Shown here: positions 24,300-33,799 of the stretch, piece by piece
Numbering within the stretch: the stretch's first letter is position 1
How the letters are laid out: each line of letters opens with the position of its first letter
Notes under the pieces: generated by a model
What the model was told of the DNA's origin: nothing
Database searches by the model: none
The model's input: only the letters and a program-made list of their open reading frames with translations
Position numbers and translations under genes: made by a program
From: Streptomyces marispadix
GTDB lineage: Bacteria > Actinomycetota > Actinomycetes > Streptomycetales > Streptomycetaceae
Assembly (NCBI RefSeq): GCF_022524345.1
Contig: NZ_JAKWJU010000002.1
Span: 3,038,001-3,102,000, forward strand
Length of the DNA stretch: 64,000 bases
Reading direction: 5' to 3'

Positions 24300-24986
24300 C
24301 TAGGGCCTGTCCGAAAAGAGCGTCGTCCTCCCGTCGGCAGCCGGGGTGCGGGCGGGCCTGACGTTCCGCTTGAGCCTCGGCGGCCGAACGATCCTGAGGA
24401 TCTTCCGCGCACGGCTCACTCCGCCTGTGCGTGCCTGCCGATAGCGGACGTCGACGACGGTGAGATGGCGGCCGTAGTCCACCTCCTGGATCTTCCACGA
24501 AAGCGGCTCCCCGAGGTGTTCCTTTACGAAGGAGTCGATGGCGGCCGGGTCGGTGACCGCCGCGTCGAGCGTGACGAGCGCACGCTGGGTGCGCGCGAGG
24601 AGCCGCGGGTGGCCGGCCGCGTAGACCACGGCGAGCGGCAGGGCGCACAGGATCGCGGTGAGGCCCAGACTCACGTTCGGCAGGCCCGAGATGAGGCCGA
24701 GCACGAGCGTCGTGAAGTAGTAGGCGACCTCTTCTGTCTGCATGGACTCCGACCTCAGCCCTACGATCGACAACACGCCGATCAGGCCGAACGCGAGCGC
24801 GATACCTCCCTTGTCGCCGCTGCGGCCGAGGGCGGCGGCGAGCGCGAACAGCGAGACGTTCAGCGCGAGATACCCGGGGATCAGATCCCTGCGCCGGTGC
24901 CGCGGATAGTAGACGGCGAAAGTCAGCACACATACCGCGGCGATGTCCAGGGCGAAATGGGCGAGTATCCGGCTGATCAATTCCAT
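24300..24986 (-). CDS. DUF4956 membrane protein
   Basis: A 228-residue protein with four to five hydrophobic segments in the first 130 residues (DIAAVCVLTFAVYY, LALNVSLFALAAALG, GIALAFGLIGVLSIVGLRS, VAYYFTTLVLGLISG, ALPLAVVYAAG), then a cytosolic domain containing VDYGRHLTVVDVRYRQ. The GLRS(E) turn after the third span and this order match DUF4956 proteins, which in some bacteria accompany polyphosphate-type VTC or CotH genes. Neither is present nearby. Function unknown. Confidence 0.82.
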   Translation of the reverse strand: MELISRILAHFALDIAAVCVLTFAVYYPRHRRRDLIPGYLALNVSLFALAAALGRSGDKGGIALAFGLIGVLSIVGLRSESMQTEEVAYYFTTLVLGLISGLPNVSLGLTAILCALPLAVVYAAGHPRLLARTQRALVTLDAAVTDPAAIDSFVKEHLGEPLSWKIQEVDYGRHLTVVDVRYRQARTGGVSRARKILRIVRPPRLKRNVRPARTPAADGRTTLFSDRP

Positions 24987-25250
24987 ATCGGGAAAATAAG
25001 GGAACCGGTGAATCAGGGAACCACTACGGCCATCACCCCACCGATAAGGGCGAATTGAGAGCTTGTCATCTCAATTGCGGCCACCCGTACGGGAACTGAG
25101 CGGCAGAGACCGGACGAGAACGGAAACCGACCGCCGTGCCCGCCACGTGTTATCGGATCGGGTCCGGGCTCCGCCCGAAGCCCGCCGCCCGCCGACTTAT
25201 TCTCATGGCAGTCTCATGGCAGGCGGATACCCGGGGGGAAGAGGTAGCAG

Positions 25251-27218
25251 ATGAAGCGGCTCGGCGCCGAAGACCCGCGCTGGATCGGTGACTTCCGGCT
25301 GCTGGGCAGGCTGGGCGAGGGGGGCATGGGCCGGGTGTATCTGGCCCGTTCCAAGCGGGGACGCACGGTCGCGGTCAAGGCGGTGCAGAACGAACTCGCA
25401 CGCCAGCCGGACTTCCGCCGCCGATTCGCCCAGGAGATCACCGCCGCGCGCAAGGTCGGCGGCGAGTGGACCGCGCCCGTGCTGGACGCCGACACCGAGG
25501 CCGAGACGCCGTGGGTCGCCACGGGCTACATCGCGGGGCCGTCGCTCGCCGAGGTCGTGGACGAGCAGTTCGGGCCGCTGCCCGTGGAGTCCGTCATGGC
25601 TCTGGCCTCCGGGCTGGTGCGGGCGCTGCACGACATCCACCGGGCGGGGCTGGTCCACCGCGACCTCAAGCCGTCCAACGTGCTCATCACGATCGACGGT
25701 CCGCGCGTCATCGACTTCGGCATCGCCCGCGCCCTGGACTCGGCGGTGCAGTCCGCCGGGGGGCTGACGCGTACGGGCGCGCTCGTCGGCTCCCCCGGTT
25801 TCATGTCGCCCGAGCAGGTACGGGGGTTGCAGACGACGCCCGCGAGCGACATCTTCTGCCTGGGCGCGGTGCTGGCGTACGCGGCGACGGGGCGGATGCC
25901 GTTCGGCACCGCGGACAGCGGAGTGCACGCGCTGCTGTTCCGCATCGCGGAGGAGGAGCCCGAACTCTCAGGGCTGGACGGCCCGTTGCTCGACATGGTC
26001 GCGTCGTGCCTGGCCAAGCCGCCCGCGGAACGGCCCACCCTGGAGGCGCTGCTGGAGCGTACGGAGGGCGGGCTGAAGGGCACCTGGCTGCCGGGCGAGG
26101 TGCTCGCGCAGCTCGGGCGCCACGCGGTGCGACTCCTCGACAGCGAGGACCCGGAGACCGTGGAGCAGCCCGGTCACGCGGCGGCGCCTACCGGCACGGC
26201 ACCGACCGGCATGGCTACGACCGGCACTGCACCGACCGGCATGGCACCGACCGGCACTGCACCGAGCAGCGCTCCCTCTACGCCGCCCCCGGAACCGGCC
26301 GCTCCGTCGACTCCACCGCACGGGCCCGGGGCACCGTCGGCGCCGTCCACCCCACCGCCGTCCGGCGGTTACGGTCCGCCCGCGAGCAGCCCGTACTCGA
26401 CGCCGCCCGGACAGCAGCAGCCGCCATGGCAGCCCGGGTTCCCGGGGCAGGCGCCGGGGCCGGCGCCCGGCCCCGCGCCGATGCCCCACCAGCCGAACCA
26501 GCCCAGCCGGCCGAACCAGGCCGCGCCGCCCAACAAGCCCGCCCTGGCCGCCCGTTCGGCGCGCAAGCTGTCGCAGTCCATCACCGTGCTGCTGAGCCTC
26601 CACATGCTCGTCGCCGTGATCGCCGTGATCGTGGAGATCGCCGTGATCAACACGCTCAGCGACGCGGAGGGGCGGTACCTCTACGCCTTCGATCTCGAAC
26701 GCATCAACGGCTACGGGGGACTTCAGGGCGCCACCATCGCCGTCGAGGTGATCGGCTTCCTGCTGAGCGTCACCCTGATCGTGCTGTGGCTGACGTGGTT
26801 CTGGCGTATGAGGGCCAACGCCGAGACCTTCGCGCCCGGCCAGGTCCGCTACACCACGGCGATGTCCGTGTGGTGCTGGTTCATCCCCGTGTGCAACCTG
26901 TTCATGCCGAAGCAGATCATCAACGACGTCTGGCCCGCGAGCGATCCGTCCGCCCAGTGGTACGGATACGGGCCGCGCCCGCAGACGGGGCGGGGCGTCG
27001 TCACCGCGTGGTGGACGATGTGGCTGATCTACTTCGTCTTCTTCACCGGCAACTGGGAGAGCTGGTACGAGCAGGAAAGCCTCGACTCCGCCCAGCAGAC
27101 GGCCTCCTTCGCCCTGTTCGGCGACGTGTTCGGCATTCCGGCCGCGATCCTCGCGATGGTCGTGGTCTCCCGGCTCACCGCCATGCAGGACGGCCGCCTC
27201 TCGGGACGTACCGCCTGA
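25251..27218 (+). CDS. Ser/Thr protein kinase with C-terminal DUF4328 membrane domain
   Basis: A 655-residue PASTA-less kinase. Kinase features: glycine loop LGEGGMGRVYLA, catalytic Lys43 (TVAVKAV), HRDLKPSN with D138, DFG at 155-157, GSPGFMSPEQVRG. A Pro/Thr-rich linker from about 300 to 430 follows, with five in-frame 15-bp repeats. The end has four membrane spans (VLLSLHMLVAVIAVIVEIAV, AVEVIGFLLSVTLIVLWLTWFW, WCWFIPVCNLF, MWLIYFVFFTG) typical of DUF4328. So the kinase domain faces the cytosol and the C-terminus could sense a membrane state. It is followed 223 bases later by a second kinase in the same direction. Confidence 0.92.
   Translation: MKRLGAEDPRWIGDFRLLGRLGEGGMGRVYLARSKRGRTVAVKAVQNELARQPDFRRRFAQEITAARKVGGEWTAPVLDADTEAETPWVATGYIAGPSLAEVVDEQFGPLPVESVMALASGLVRALHDIHRAGLVHRDLKPSNVLITIDGPRVIDFGIARALDSAVQSAGGLTRTGALVGSPGFMSPEQVRGLQTTPASDIFCLGAVLAYAATGRMPFGTADSGVHALLFRIAEEEPELSGLDGPLLDMVASCLAKPPAERPTLEALLERTEGGLKGTWLPGEVLAQLGRHAVRLLDSEDPETVEQPGHAAAPTGTAPTGMATTGTAPTGMAPTGTAPSSAPSTPPPEPAAPSTPPHGPGAPSAPSTPPPSGGYGPPASSPYSTPPGQQQPPWQPGFPGQAPGPAPGPAPMPHQPNQPSRPNQAAPPNKPALAARSARKLSQSITVLLSLHMLVAVIAVIVEIAVINTLSDAEGRYLYAFDLERINGYGGLQGATIAVEVIGFLLSVTLIVLWLTWFWRMRANAETFAPGQVRYTTAMSVWCWFIPVCNLFMPKQIINDVWPASDPSAQWYGYGPRPQTGRGVVTAWWTMWLIYFVFFTGNWESWYEQESLDSAQQTASFALFGDVFGIPAAILAMVVVSRLTAMQDGRLSGRTA
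26190..26264 (+). repeat. Five 15-bp tandem repeats in the kinase linker
   Basis: Five contiguous in-frame units encode TGTAP/TGMAT/TGTAP/TGMAP/TGTAP. Alternating units are nearly identical, which suggests a 30-base higher-order unit. It lies in the disordered linker, so its copy number probably varies between strains. Confidence 0.85.
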
Positions 27219-27441
27219 CGGCTGCCCGCCCGGAACGCCTGTCTCGAAGACGCATCGCCCTGCGGCCGTTCCCGGGGACGTAACGGCCGAAAACCGCCTG
27301 AGAACCGCCCTGTTGTGAAACGACGGGCGCCGGGCGGCGGCGAATCAAACGGGAACGCGTTGGCAGCCCGACTGTGACCTTCGCGACGGAGAGTGAGAGG
27401 GTTCCGGCGCACCAAGACCAAGAACGACGTGGGGGGACGAC

Positions 27442-29319
27442 ATGGCAGATCTGGCTGCGGACGATCCGCAGACCATCGGCCGCTACCGGCTGCTCAGCAG
27501 GCTCGGCTCCGGCGGCATGGGCCGTGTCTATCTGGCCCGTTCCGAGGGCGGACGTACGGTCGCCGTGAAGCTGATCAAGGCCGAGCTGGCGGCCGAGGCG
27601 GAGTTCCGCTCCCGCTTCCGGCTGGAGGTGGAGGCCGCCCGCCGTGTGGGGGAGCGCTGGACGGCGCCGGTGCTGGACGCCGACACCGAGGCCGAGAACC
27701 CCTGGGTCGCCACCGGCTACATCGCGGGCCCCTCCCTGGAACAGGTGGTCTCCAGCCGTACGCAGGCCGGGGACGGCCCCCTCCCCGAGAACACCATCCG
27801 CACGCTCGCCTACGGACTCTCCAGCGCGCTGCTCGACATCCACGGCGCCGGTGTGGTCCACCGCGATCTGAAGCCGTCGAACGTCCTGGTCACCATCGAC
27901 GGGCCGCGCGTCATCGACTTCGGCATCGCCCGTGCGCTGGACGCCCTTCCCGACTCGACGGTGACCGGCACCGGGGTCGTCGTGGGCTCCCCCAGCTATA
28001 TGTCGCCCGAGCAGATAAGGGCACAGCAGGTCACTCCGGCCAGCGACGTCTTCTGCATGGGCTCGGTGCTCGCATACGCGGCCACCGGCCGTACGCCCTT
28101 CGGAAGCGAGGGCGGCGGTATTCACGCGGTGATGTTCAACATCGCCTCCGCCGAGCCCGATCTGGAGGGGGTCGAGGAGCCCCTGCGCGGGCTGATCGCC
28201 TCGTGCCTCGCGAAGGACCCGGCCGAGCGCCCGGCGCCCGAGGACGTCATCGCGGGCGTGCAGCCCATCTCGACCGGTACGGCCTCGGCGCCGTGGCTGC
28301 CGGCGGCCCTCATCGCCGAACTGGGCCGCCACGCCGTCCAGTTGCTCGACACCGACACCCCGCCCTCGGGCTCCGGGGCGCCGGACGTTCCCGGCGGCGA
28401 GGACGCCACCGAAGCGCGTACGCCCGCCGCGCCCGCTCAACAGGCCGCCCCCGCACACCAGTCGGGCGCCGCGGCACCGGAGGCCGGGCCGTCCGTAGCA
28501 GGTGCCGCTCCCGCTCCCGTGCGCCGCCCGCGCAGGCGGCTGGCCATCGGCGCGCTCGCCGCAGTCGTCGTGGCGGGCGTCGCCTTCGTGGCGTCCGGCG
28601 CCGAACTTCCGCTGCTGGACTCGGAGAAGAGCGGCAACAAGACCGAGTCCTCCGACATCCCCGAGAGCTACGTGGGCACTTGGAGCGGCAGGGTCGAACG
28701 GGACGGCGAACCCACGGGCCAGTACCGCCGGTTCGTCGTCTCACACGGCAAGGTCGGCGAGGTCGTGGCCAACAGCATCAGCCTCGGCGAGAACTACGAG
28801 TGCAAGAGCGACGGCAAGCTCGTAGCGGCGGGCGACTCGCTGGAACTGGACACCAAGGTCGTCAAGAGCGTGCCCGAGGATAAGTGTTCGGCGCTGGGCT
28901 CCCACAAGCTCACCGCGGGGCCCGGCGGTTCGACGCTGGAGTGGGAGGCCGCGGGCCGTACCGCCACGCTCCACCGGGTCGCCGAACCGGAGAGGCTGCC
29001 GAAGGAGTATCTCGGCGAGTGGCAGCGGCCGTTGCCCGCGGGCGGCACCCAGCGGCTGACCGTGGAGCAGGTACGGACGGGCTCGATGTCCGTCGGCATG
29101 GTCTCGGAGGCCACCGACGAGCACTGCGAGGCGAAGGCCGATCTGTTCTCCGTCGGCGGGGGCGGTGAGGCCGTACGCATCGGACCGCCCACCGTCGACA
29201 AGACCGCCTCGACCGGTACGTGCGCCACCGGCGACTCATCCTCCCTGAGCGTGGAGGACGGCCGCCTGGTGCGCACGTTTCCGAACGGCGGGAAATTCTC
29301 GTACACGCGCCTGAACTGA
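27442..29319 (+). CDS. Ser/Thr protein kinase with duplicated extracellular domain
   Basis: A 625-residue transmembrane kinase. N-terminal kinase: LGSGGMGRVYLA, Lys43, HRDLKPSN with D142, DFG from D159, GSPSYMSPEQIRA. An Ala/Pro-rich linker is followed by one span (LAIGALAAVVVAGVAFVASG, about 370-390). Outside the membrane are two similar halves of about 105 residues: one starts ESYVGTWSGRVERDG, the other KEYLGEWQRPLPAGG. Each has a pair of cysteines about 40 residues apart, so disulfides are likely. This looks like a duplicated lipocalin-like sensing module. The kinase domains of this gene and the one before are closely similar, so one probably arose by duplication and then took on a different C-terminus. 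Confidence 0.92.
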   Translation: MADLAADDPQTIGRYRLLSRLGSGGMGRVYLARSEGGRTVAVKLIKAELAAEAEFRSRFRLEVEAARRVGERWTAPVLDADTEAENPWVATGYIAGPSLEQVVSSRTQAGDGPLPENTIRTLAYGLSSALLDIHGAGVVHRDLKPSNVLVTIDGPRVIDFGIARALDALPDSTVTGTGVVVGSPSYMSPEQIRAQQVTPASDVFCMGSVLAYAATGRTPFGSEGGGIHAVMFNIASAEPDLEGVEEPLRGLIASCLAKDPAERPAPEDVIAGVQPISTGTASAPWLPAALIAELGRHAVQLLDTDTPPSGSGAPDVPGGEDATEARTPAAPAQQAAPAHQSGAAAPEAGPSVAGAAPAPVRRPRRRLAIGALAAVVVAGVAFVASGAELPLLDSEKSGNKTESSDIPESYVGTWSGRVERDGEPTGQYRRFVVSHGKVGEVVANSISLGENYECKSDGKLVAAGDSLELDTKVVKSVPEDKCSALGSHKLTAGPGGSTLEWEAAGRTATLHRVAEPERLPKEYLGEWQRPLPAGGTQRLTVEQVRTGSMSVGMVSEATDEHCEAKADLFSVGGGGEAVRIGPPTVDKTASTGTCATGDSSSLSVEDGRLVRTFPNGGKFSYTRLN

Positions 29320-29345
29320 AGGGCCACGCGCCCCGACTGAAGGGC

Positions 29346-29362
29346 CCGGACCGACAGTCCGG
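29346..29362 (+). terminator. Small hairpin after the second kinase
   Basis: CCGGAC and GTCCGG arms enclose a 5-base loop, 27 bases after the kinase stop. It is weak and may act with the larger hairpin at 29409. Confidence 0.4.
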
Positions 29363-29408
29363 AATCAGCGGGCCCCGCACCGGCTCCCGGCCGTCGCGAA
29401 CTGCCCGG

Positions 29409-29435
29409 CGCCCGGGGCCGTTTGGGCCCCGGGCG
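29409..29435. terminator. Bidirectional terminator between convergent genes
   Basis: An 11-bp all-G/C stem with loop GTTTG lies between the kinase (plus) and the ABC permease (minus), directly next to the permease stop at 29437. Position and symmetry fit a shared terminator. Confidence 0.75.
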
Positions 29436-29436
29436 G

Positions 29437-31137
29437 CTACTTCGTCTCCAGGTCCCTGCGCCTGAACCCGGCCAGCCCCACCGCGATCAGCACGGCAGCG
29501 ACCGCCGTGAGCACGGCCAGCGGCATCCAGTCCAGGTCCTTGGCGGGAAGCTGCGGCACGTGCCCGAACGGGGAGAGGTCGTTCATCCAGTCCGGGAACT
29601 GGAGGATCTGCCCCAGGTATCCGACGAGGAACGCATACGCGGGTACGGCCCACGCCGCCGCCGTGAACCGCGGCAGCCACCCGAAGAGCACCGCCACGAC
29701 GCCCGCCGTGACCCACAGGGCCGGTGCGTACGCCAGTGCCGCACCGGCGAGCGACAGCACCAGCCCGCCGTCGCCCGTGGACGCGGCGCCCGCGATGCCG
29801 AAGCCCAGCCCGGCCAGCAGCAGCGTGAACGTGCCGCCCGCGAGCGTCACCGACAGGTGGCTCCAGACCCACCGCGTACGGGACAGGCCGGTGGCCAGCA
29901 GCGGTTCGGCCCGCCCCGCGCTCTCCTCGGAACGGGAGCGCAGCGCCGCCATCACCACGTAGACGGCGGCGATCACCGCGTTGACGATCATGACGATGGA
30001 GGCGAAGGACTCCACGAACGACGAGCCGCCGGTCTTCGCCAGCGCCTCGTCCATGACGTGGACGTCCTTCAGCATGTCGTCGACGTCGCCGAGGAGCGAC
30101 CCGTACATCGTCCCGAGCAGGAAGAGGGCTGTGCCGAAGCCCGCGACGGTGCCGCGGTGCAGGCGAAGCGCGAAGCCGAAGGGGCGCGTCAGCGCGGCCG
30201 ACGCCGTGCGCCGCCCGGGGCGCGGATTGCGCAGGCCCTCTCCCACGTCGCGCCGCACGCTGAGCACATAACCCGCGCCGCACGCCACGAGCGCGGTCGC
30301 CGCCATCGGCAGCAGCGGCCACCACAGGTCGTCGACGAAGGGGTAGCTGCGCTGCGCCCAGCCGATCGGCGACAGCCAGGAGAGCGTACCGTCGCCGACG
30401 TCGCCCGCGGCACGCAGTACGTAGGCGAGCCCGAGCACGCCAAGAGCCATCCCGGAGGCGCCCCTCGTGTGCCCGGTGATCTGCACGGTGATGGCCGCGA
30501 CCCCGGCGAAGACGGCGCCGAGCCCGGCGAACGCCGCCCCGTACAGCAGCGACCCCTCCCAGTTCACGCCCTCGATCCCGGAGCTGCCCAGGCCGAGCGC
30601 GAGCAGCCCGCCGAGCAGCAGCGAGGCGCCGACGGTCACGGTGAGCGCGGCGGTCAGCGCGGCATGGCGCCCCACGACGGTCGAACGCAGCAGCTCCGCA
30701 CGCCCGCTCTCCTCCTCCGCCCTCGTGTGGCGTACGACGGTCAGCACGCTCATCAGCGCGGCGAGCACCCCGTAGAAGCCGATCACCTGGTGGCTGAGCA
30801 TCGCGCCGAGGTTGTAGCCGCCTTCGAGGTAGTGGCGGGGCCCGGTCATGGCGAGCGCGGCCGGGCTGCCCATGGTCTTCGCGACGGAGGCCCGGTCGGC
30901 CGCGTCCGGGTAGAGCCCTTCGAGCTTGCCGACGGTGGAGAGCCCGACGAGCGCGAGCGCGGCGATCCACGCGGGGATGCGTACGCGGTCGCGGCGCAGC
31001 GCGAACCGGATCAGTACGCCGGTGCCGGCCAGCGAACCGCGGGGGCCGTGCGGACGAGTCCCCTCAGCGGACGGACCTGCCGGGGCCGTGCCGGCCGGGG
31101 CGCCCGCGGTGGCCTGGCCTGCCTGGGCGGCCATCAC
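29437..31137 (-). CDS. ABC exporter permease, large duplicated type
   Basis: A 566-residue membrane protein with about twelve spans in two similar halves, as in the permeases of polyketide/tetronasin-type exporters. Start is GTG 31137, overlapping the ATPase stop (GTGA). Characteristic parts are [22 protein letters not shown] near the N-terminus, [17 protein letters not shown] [20 protein letters not shown] in the first half and the matching [21 protein letters not shown] in the second. This repeated ESGRAE loop marks the internal duplication. It works with the ATPase upstream, under a divergent MarR-type regulator. Substrate unknown, probably a toxic small molecule. Confidence 0.9.
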   Translation of the reverse strand: MMAAQAGQATAGAPAGTAPAGPSAEGTRPHGPRGSLAGTGVLIRFALRRDRVRIPAWIAALALVGLSTVGKLEGLYPDAADRASVAKTMGSPAALAMTGPRHYLEGGYNLGAMLSHQVIGFYGVLAALMSVLTVVRHTRAEEESGRAELLRSTVVGRHAALTAALTVTVGASLLLGGLLALGLGSSGIEGVNWEGSLLYGAAFAGLGAVFAGVAAITVQITGHTRGASGMALGVLGLAYVLRAAGDVGDGTLSWLSPIGWAQRSYPFVDDLWWPLLPMAATALVACGAGYVLSVRRDVGEGLRNPRPGRRTASAALTRPFGFALRLHRGTVAGFGTALFLLGTMYGSLLGDVDDMLKDVHVMDEALAKTGGSSFVESFASIVMIVNAVIAAVYVVMAALRSRSEESAGRAEPLLATGLSRTRWVWSHLSVTLAGGTFTLLLAGLGFGIAGAASTGDGGLVLSLAGAALAYAPALWVTAGVVAVLFGWLPRFTAAAWAVPAYAFLVGYLGQILQFPDWMNDLSPFGHVPQLPAKDLDWMPLAVLTAVAAVLIAVGLAGFRRRDLETK

Positions 31138-32072
31138 GCGGCTCCCACGGACCCGTTGACGCCGTGGCCGTTGGCCGCCAGCTCGTCACCGTAGTGCCGC
31201 AGCATCAGCTCCTCCAGCGTGGGCGGATGGCTGGTGAGGCTGCGGATGCCGAGCGTGCTGAGGTGGCGGACGGCACCGTCGAGGTGGGCACCGTCCACGG
31301 CGAAGTGCACGCGGCCGGCGTCGGTACGTACGTTGTGCACTCCCGGCAGCGCGTCGAGCCCGGCGACGGGGCGCTCGGTCTCCGCCTCGATCGTCGTACG
31401 CGTCAGATGGCGCATGTCGCTGAGCGTCCCGGACTGCACGATCTTGCCGAGGCGGATGATGCTCACGCGGTCGGCCAGCTTCTCGACCTGGGCGAGGATG
31501 TGGCTGGAGAGCAGCACGGTCTTGCCCGCGGCCTTCGCCTGGAAGATGACGTCCTGGAAGACGACCTCCATCAACGGGTCGAGTCCCGCGGTGGGTTCGT
31601 CGAGCAGCAGCAGCTCGGCGTCGGAGGCGAGGGCGGCGATGATGGCGACCTTCTGCCGGTTGCCCTTGGAGTAGGTCCGGCCCTTCTTCGTCGGGTCGAG
31701 GTCGAAGCGCTCGATCAGCTCGTCGCGGCGCGCGGTGTCGAGGCCGCCCCGCAGACGCGCGAGCAGGTCGATCGCCTCTCCGCCGGTGAGCGCGGGCCAC
31801 AGCTCCACGTCGCCCGGTACGTAGGCGAGCCTGCGGTGCAGGGAGACGGCGTCCTCCCACGGGTCGTGGCCGAGGAGCCGTGCGTTGCCGGCGTCGGCGC
31901 GCAGCAGCCCGAGCAGTACGCGGATGGTGGTCGACTTGCCGGCCCCGTTGGGTCCGAGGAAGCCGTGCACCTCGCCGGTGCGGACTTCGAGATCGAGGCC
32001 GTCGAGTGCGCGGAGCCAGCCGAAGGTCTTCACGAGACCGGATACCGAGATCGCGGTGGCGGATGTGTCCAT
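31134..32072 (-). CDS. ABC transporter ATP-binding protein
   Basis: A 312-residue ATPase. Walker A is GPNGAGKST, the Q-loop part is [13 protein letters not shown], the signature [15 protein letters not shown], Walker [14 protein letters not shown] and the switch region [21 protein letters not shown] in place of LSGGQ is usual in this drug-export subfamily. It is first in the operon; the start lies 19 bases from the 18-bp palindrome at 32092. The C-terminal 90 residues form the extra regulatory domain of such ATPases ([17 protein letters not shown]). Confidence 0.93.
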   Translation of the reverse strand: MDTSATAISVSGLVKTFGWLRALDGLDLEVRTGEVHGFLGPNGAGKSTTIRVLLGLLRADAGNARLLGHDPWEDAVSLHRRLAYVPGDVELWPALTGGEAIDLLARLRGGLDTARRDELIERFDLDPTKKGRTYSKGNRQKVAIIAALASDAELLLLDEPTAGLDPLMEVVFQDVIFQAKAAGKTVLLSSHILAQVEKLADRVSIIRLGKIVQSGTLSDMRHLTRTTIEAETERPVAGLDALPGVHNVRTDAGRVHFAVDGAHLDGAVRHLSTLGIRSLTSHPPTLEELMLRHYGDELAANGHGVNGSVGAA

Positions 32073-32091
32073 GGACAGGACGGTACGCTCG

Positions 32092-32109
32092 CTTCACAAA
32101 TTTGTGAAG
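32092..32109. promoter_or_regulatory. Perfect 18-bp palindrome between exporter and MarR-type regulator
   Basis: CTTCACAAA directly followed by TTTGTGAAG, a gapless palindrome in the 94-base divergent region. It is 19 bases from the ATPase start and 57 bases from the regulator start, so a bound dimer could block both promoters. It is AT-rich against a GC-rich background, which also fits a promoter. Operator of the MarR-type protein encoded at 32167 is the natural inference. Confidence 0.75.
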
Positions 32110-32166
32110 TTAAGGAAGCGTTAGGATCTGCGGTACGACGCTGAGCAGGGAGGAGGGCCCGGACCG

Positions 32167-32799
32167 GTGACGCCCACGAAGAGACCAGAGCCCGAGCCGC
32201 CGCGCGAGGCCCCGCCCGAGCCCTCCGTCGAGGACGGCTTCGAGCCCGAGGGCTACGACACGGCCGCGTCCACATTCGTCGAGCGCTTCGCCGCCGACAT
32301 GACCGAGGCAGGCATGCAGCGCATGGCCTCCCGCGTCTTCGCCTGCCTGCTCGCCTCCCGCGACGGCTCGCTCAGCTCGGCGCAGCTCGCCGAACGCCTC
32401 CGCATCTCCCCGGCGGCGGTCTCCGGCGCCGTCCGCTATCTCTCCCAGGTCCACATGGTCAGCCGCGAACGCGAGCCGGGCTCGCGCCGCGAGCTGTACC
32501 GCGTACACGAGAACGTCTGGTACGAGGCGCTGCTCGACCGCGACCAGCTGCTGACCCGCTGGACCACCACGCTGCGGGCGGGCGAGAAGGCCCTGGGGCC
32601 GGACACCCCGGCGGGCCGCAGGGTGCGCGACACCTACGACTTCCTGGAGTTCATGCAGGGGGAGTTGGAGGGAATGCTCGACCGCTGGTACGCACACCGC
32701 ACCAAGAGGGACGAAGGCACGGGCGGTGCGGACGACGCGGGCGGCACGGGCGGTGCGGACGACCGGCAGGGCCCCGCGCGGTCGGGCGGCGAGCGCTGA
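32167..32799 (+). CDS. MarR/GbsR-type winged-helix regulator
   Basis: A 210-residue DNA-binding protein from GTG 32167. The N-terminal 35 residues are acidic and Pro-rich. Residues about 40-110 form the winged helix ([30 protein letters not shown], then [25 protein letters not shown]), followed by a dimerisation helix region with [25 protein letters not shown]. The last 35 residues are a Gly/Ala/Asp repeat. It is divergent from the ABC exporter and shares with it the palindrome at 32092, so it is very likely its repressor. It ends 4 bases from the convergent diacylglycerol-kinase-like gene. Confidence 0.9.
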   Translation: MTPTKRPEPEPPREAPPEPSVEDGFEPEGYDTAASTFVERFAADMTEAGMQRMASRVFACLLASRDGSLSSAQLAERLRISPAAVSGAVRYLSQVHMVSREREPGSRRELYRVHENVWYEALLDRDQLLTRWTTTLRAGEKALGPDTPAGRRVRDTYDFLEFMQGELEGMLDRWYAHRTKRDEGTGGADDAGGTGGADDRQGPARSGGER

Positions 32800-32803
32800 G
32801 ACC

Positions 32804-33649
32804 TCAGGCGGGAAGCGTGAGGCTCCACGCCCCCGCCAGCGCGGTCCACGTACGTACCCGCACAGGCCCGCCCACCAGGGCGTCCGCACGGTAGCGGAAG
32901 TCCGGGCCCGACACCGTCACCGCCTTCGCACGGGCCCGCACCAGACCGGCACGGTCCCGCCCCTCGGGCCGCACGGTCACCTGGGCCAGGCTCGGCACAC
33001 CCCCGCTCGGCAGATGAGAGGAGCCGGGCGAACTCACCGACACCTCCCGCACCGGCCGGTCCAGATCGGCCAGCAGCTCGCCGTCCGCCTCGACCCGGAG
33101 CCGCTGAGCGGCGGCCCTCGGCCGGCACGCACGCGACAGCGCCGCCTTCGCCCTCAACGCACCGCCGCGGCCCGCGTCTTCGGGCCCGCTCGGCTGCCCC
33201 GGGATGCGGATGCCGCCCAGCACCACGCCGCCGCTGTCGTCTATGAGCAGGCCGAGCCGCTGCCGTACACCGTCGAGCACGGTACGGGCCGCGGAGACCG
33301 CGTCCGCGGGAACGCCCAGTCCGCAGGTGACCGCGGTGGTCTCCGCCGCGCCCACCGGGACCACCGACAGCACCGCCTCCTCCAACTCCCGCTCTCTGTG
33401 CAGCAGTCGGACGGCTCTCAGCAGCGCCCTGTCGTCGCCCACCACCACCGGGCGGCGGCTGCCGCGGCGTGCCAGGGCGCGCTCGGTCTCCTCCGGCCCG
33501 TCCGGCAGGCACAGCTTCACGCCCGGTGCGCCCGCGCACAGCACGTCACGCGCGATGCGCACGGATTCCCCGTCCCACAGCTTGGCAGCGGGGTCGATGA
33601 CCATGAGCAGCGAGGGCTGCGAGGTCCCCGCGGGGTCTGGAGCCGACAC
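32804..33649 (-). CDS. Diacylglycerol kinase-like (DAGK catalytic domain) protein
   Basis: A 281-residue protein from GTG 33649 (GAGAGGAA ribosome site). The first half reads as the nucleotide-binding part of the DAGK/NAD-kinase-like fold ([56 protein letters not shown]). The classic GGDGT motif is changed to VVGDDRA, and the downstream substrate part is short, so activity is doubtful. A variant lipid-kinase-like protein next to purA is a common arrangement in Streptomyces. It is divergent from purA with a hairpin in between. Confidence 0.7.
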   Translation of the reverse strand: MSAPDPAGTSQPSLLMVIDPAAKLWDGESVRIARDVLCAGAPGVKLCLPDGPEETERALARRGSRRPVVVGDDRALLRAVRLLHRERELEEAVLSVVPVGAAETTAVTCGLGVPADAVSAARTVLDGVRQRLGLLIDDSGGVVLGGIRIPGQPSGPEDAGRGGALRAKAALSRACRPRAAAQRLRVEADGELLADLDRPVREVSVSSPGSSHLPSGGVPSLAQVTVRPEGRDRAGLVRARAKAVTVSGPDFRYRADALVGGPVRVRTWTALAGAWSLTLPA

Positions 33650-33683
33650 CTTGTTCCTCTCTCAGGTAACCTCTCGGTGCAAG

Positions 33684-33711
33684 AGCCCCTGTCGCTGTTG
33701 CGCCAGGGGCT
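33684..33711. other. Hairpin in the purA leader / divergent promoter region
   Basis: Arms AGCCCCTGTCGC and GCGCCAGGGGCT (one mismatch) with loop TGTT lie 89 bases before the purA start and 35 bases before the divergent gene start. Such a stable stem in a divergent promoter region is unexpected for a terminator. It could be an mRNA leader structure of purA or an operator-like element. Confidence 0.55.
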
Positions 33712-33799
33712 TCCTCTATCTGGGGCACCGGTCCGCGGCTCTTGCGACGGCACTCGCCACGCACGTGGGACATGCCCCGCCCGGAAGGGGTGTACGCCT

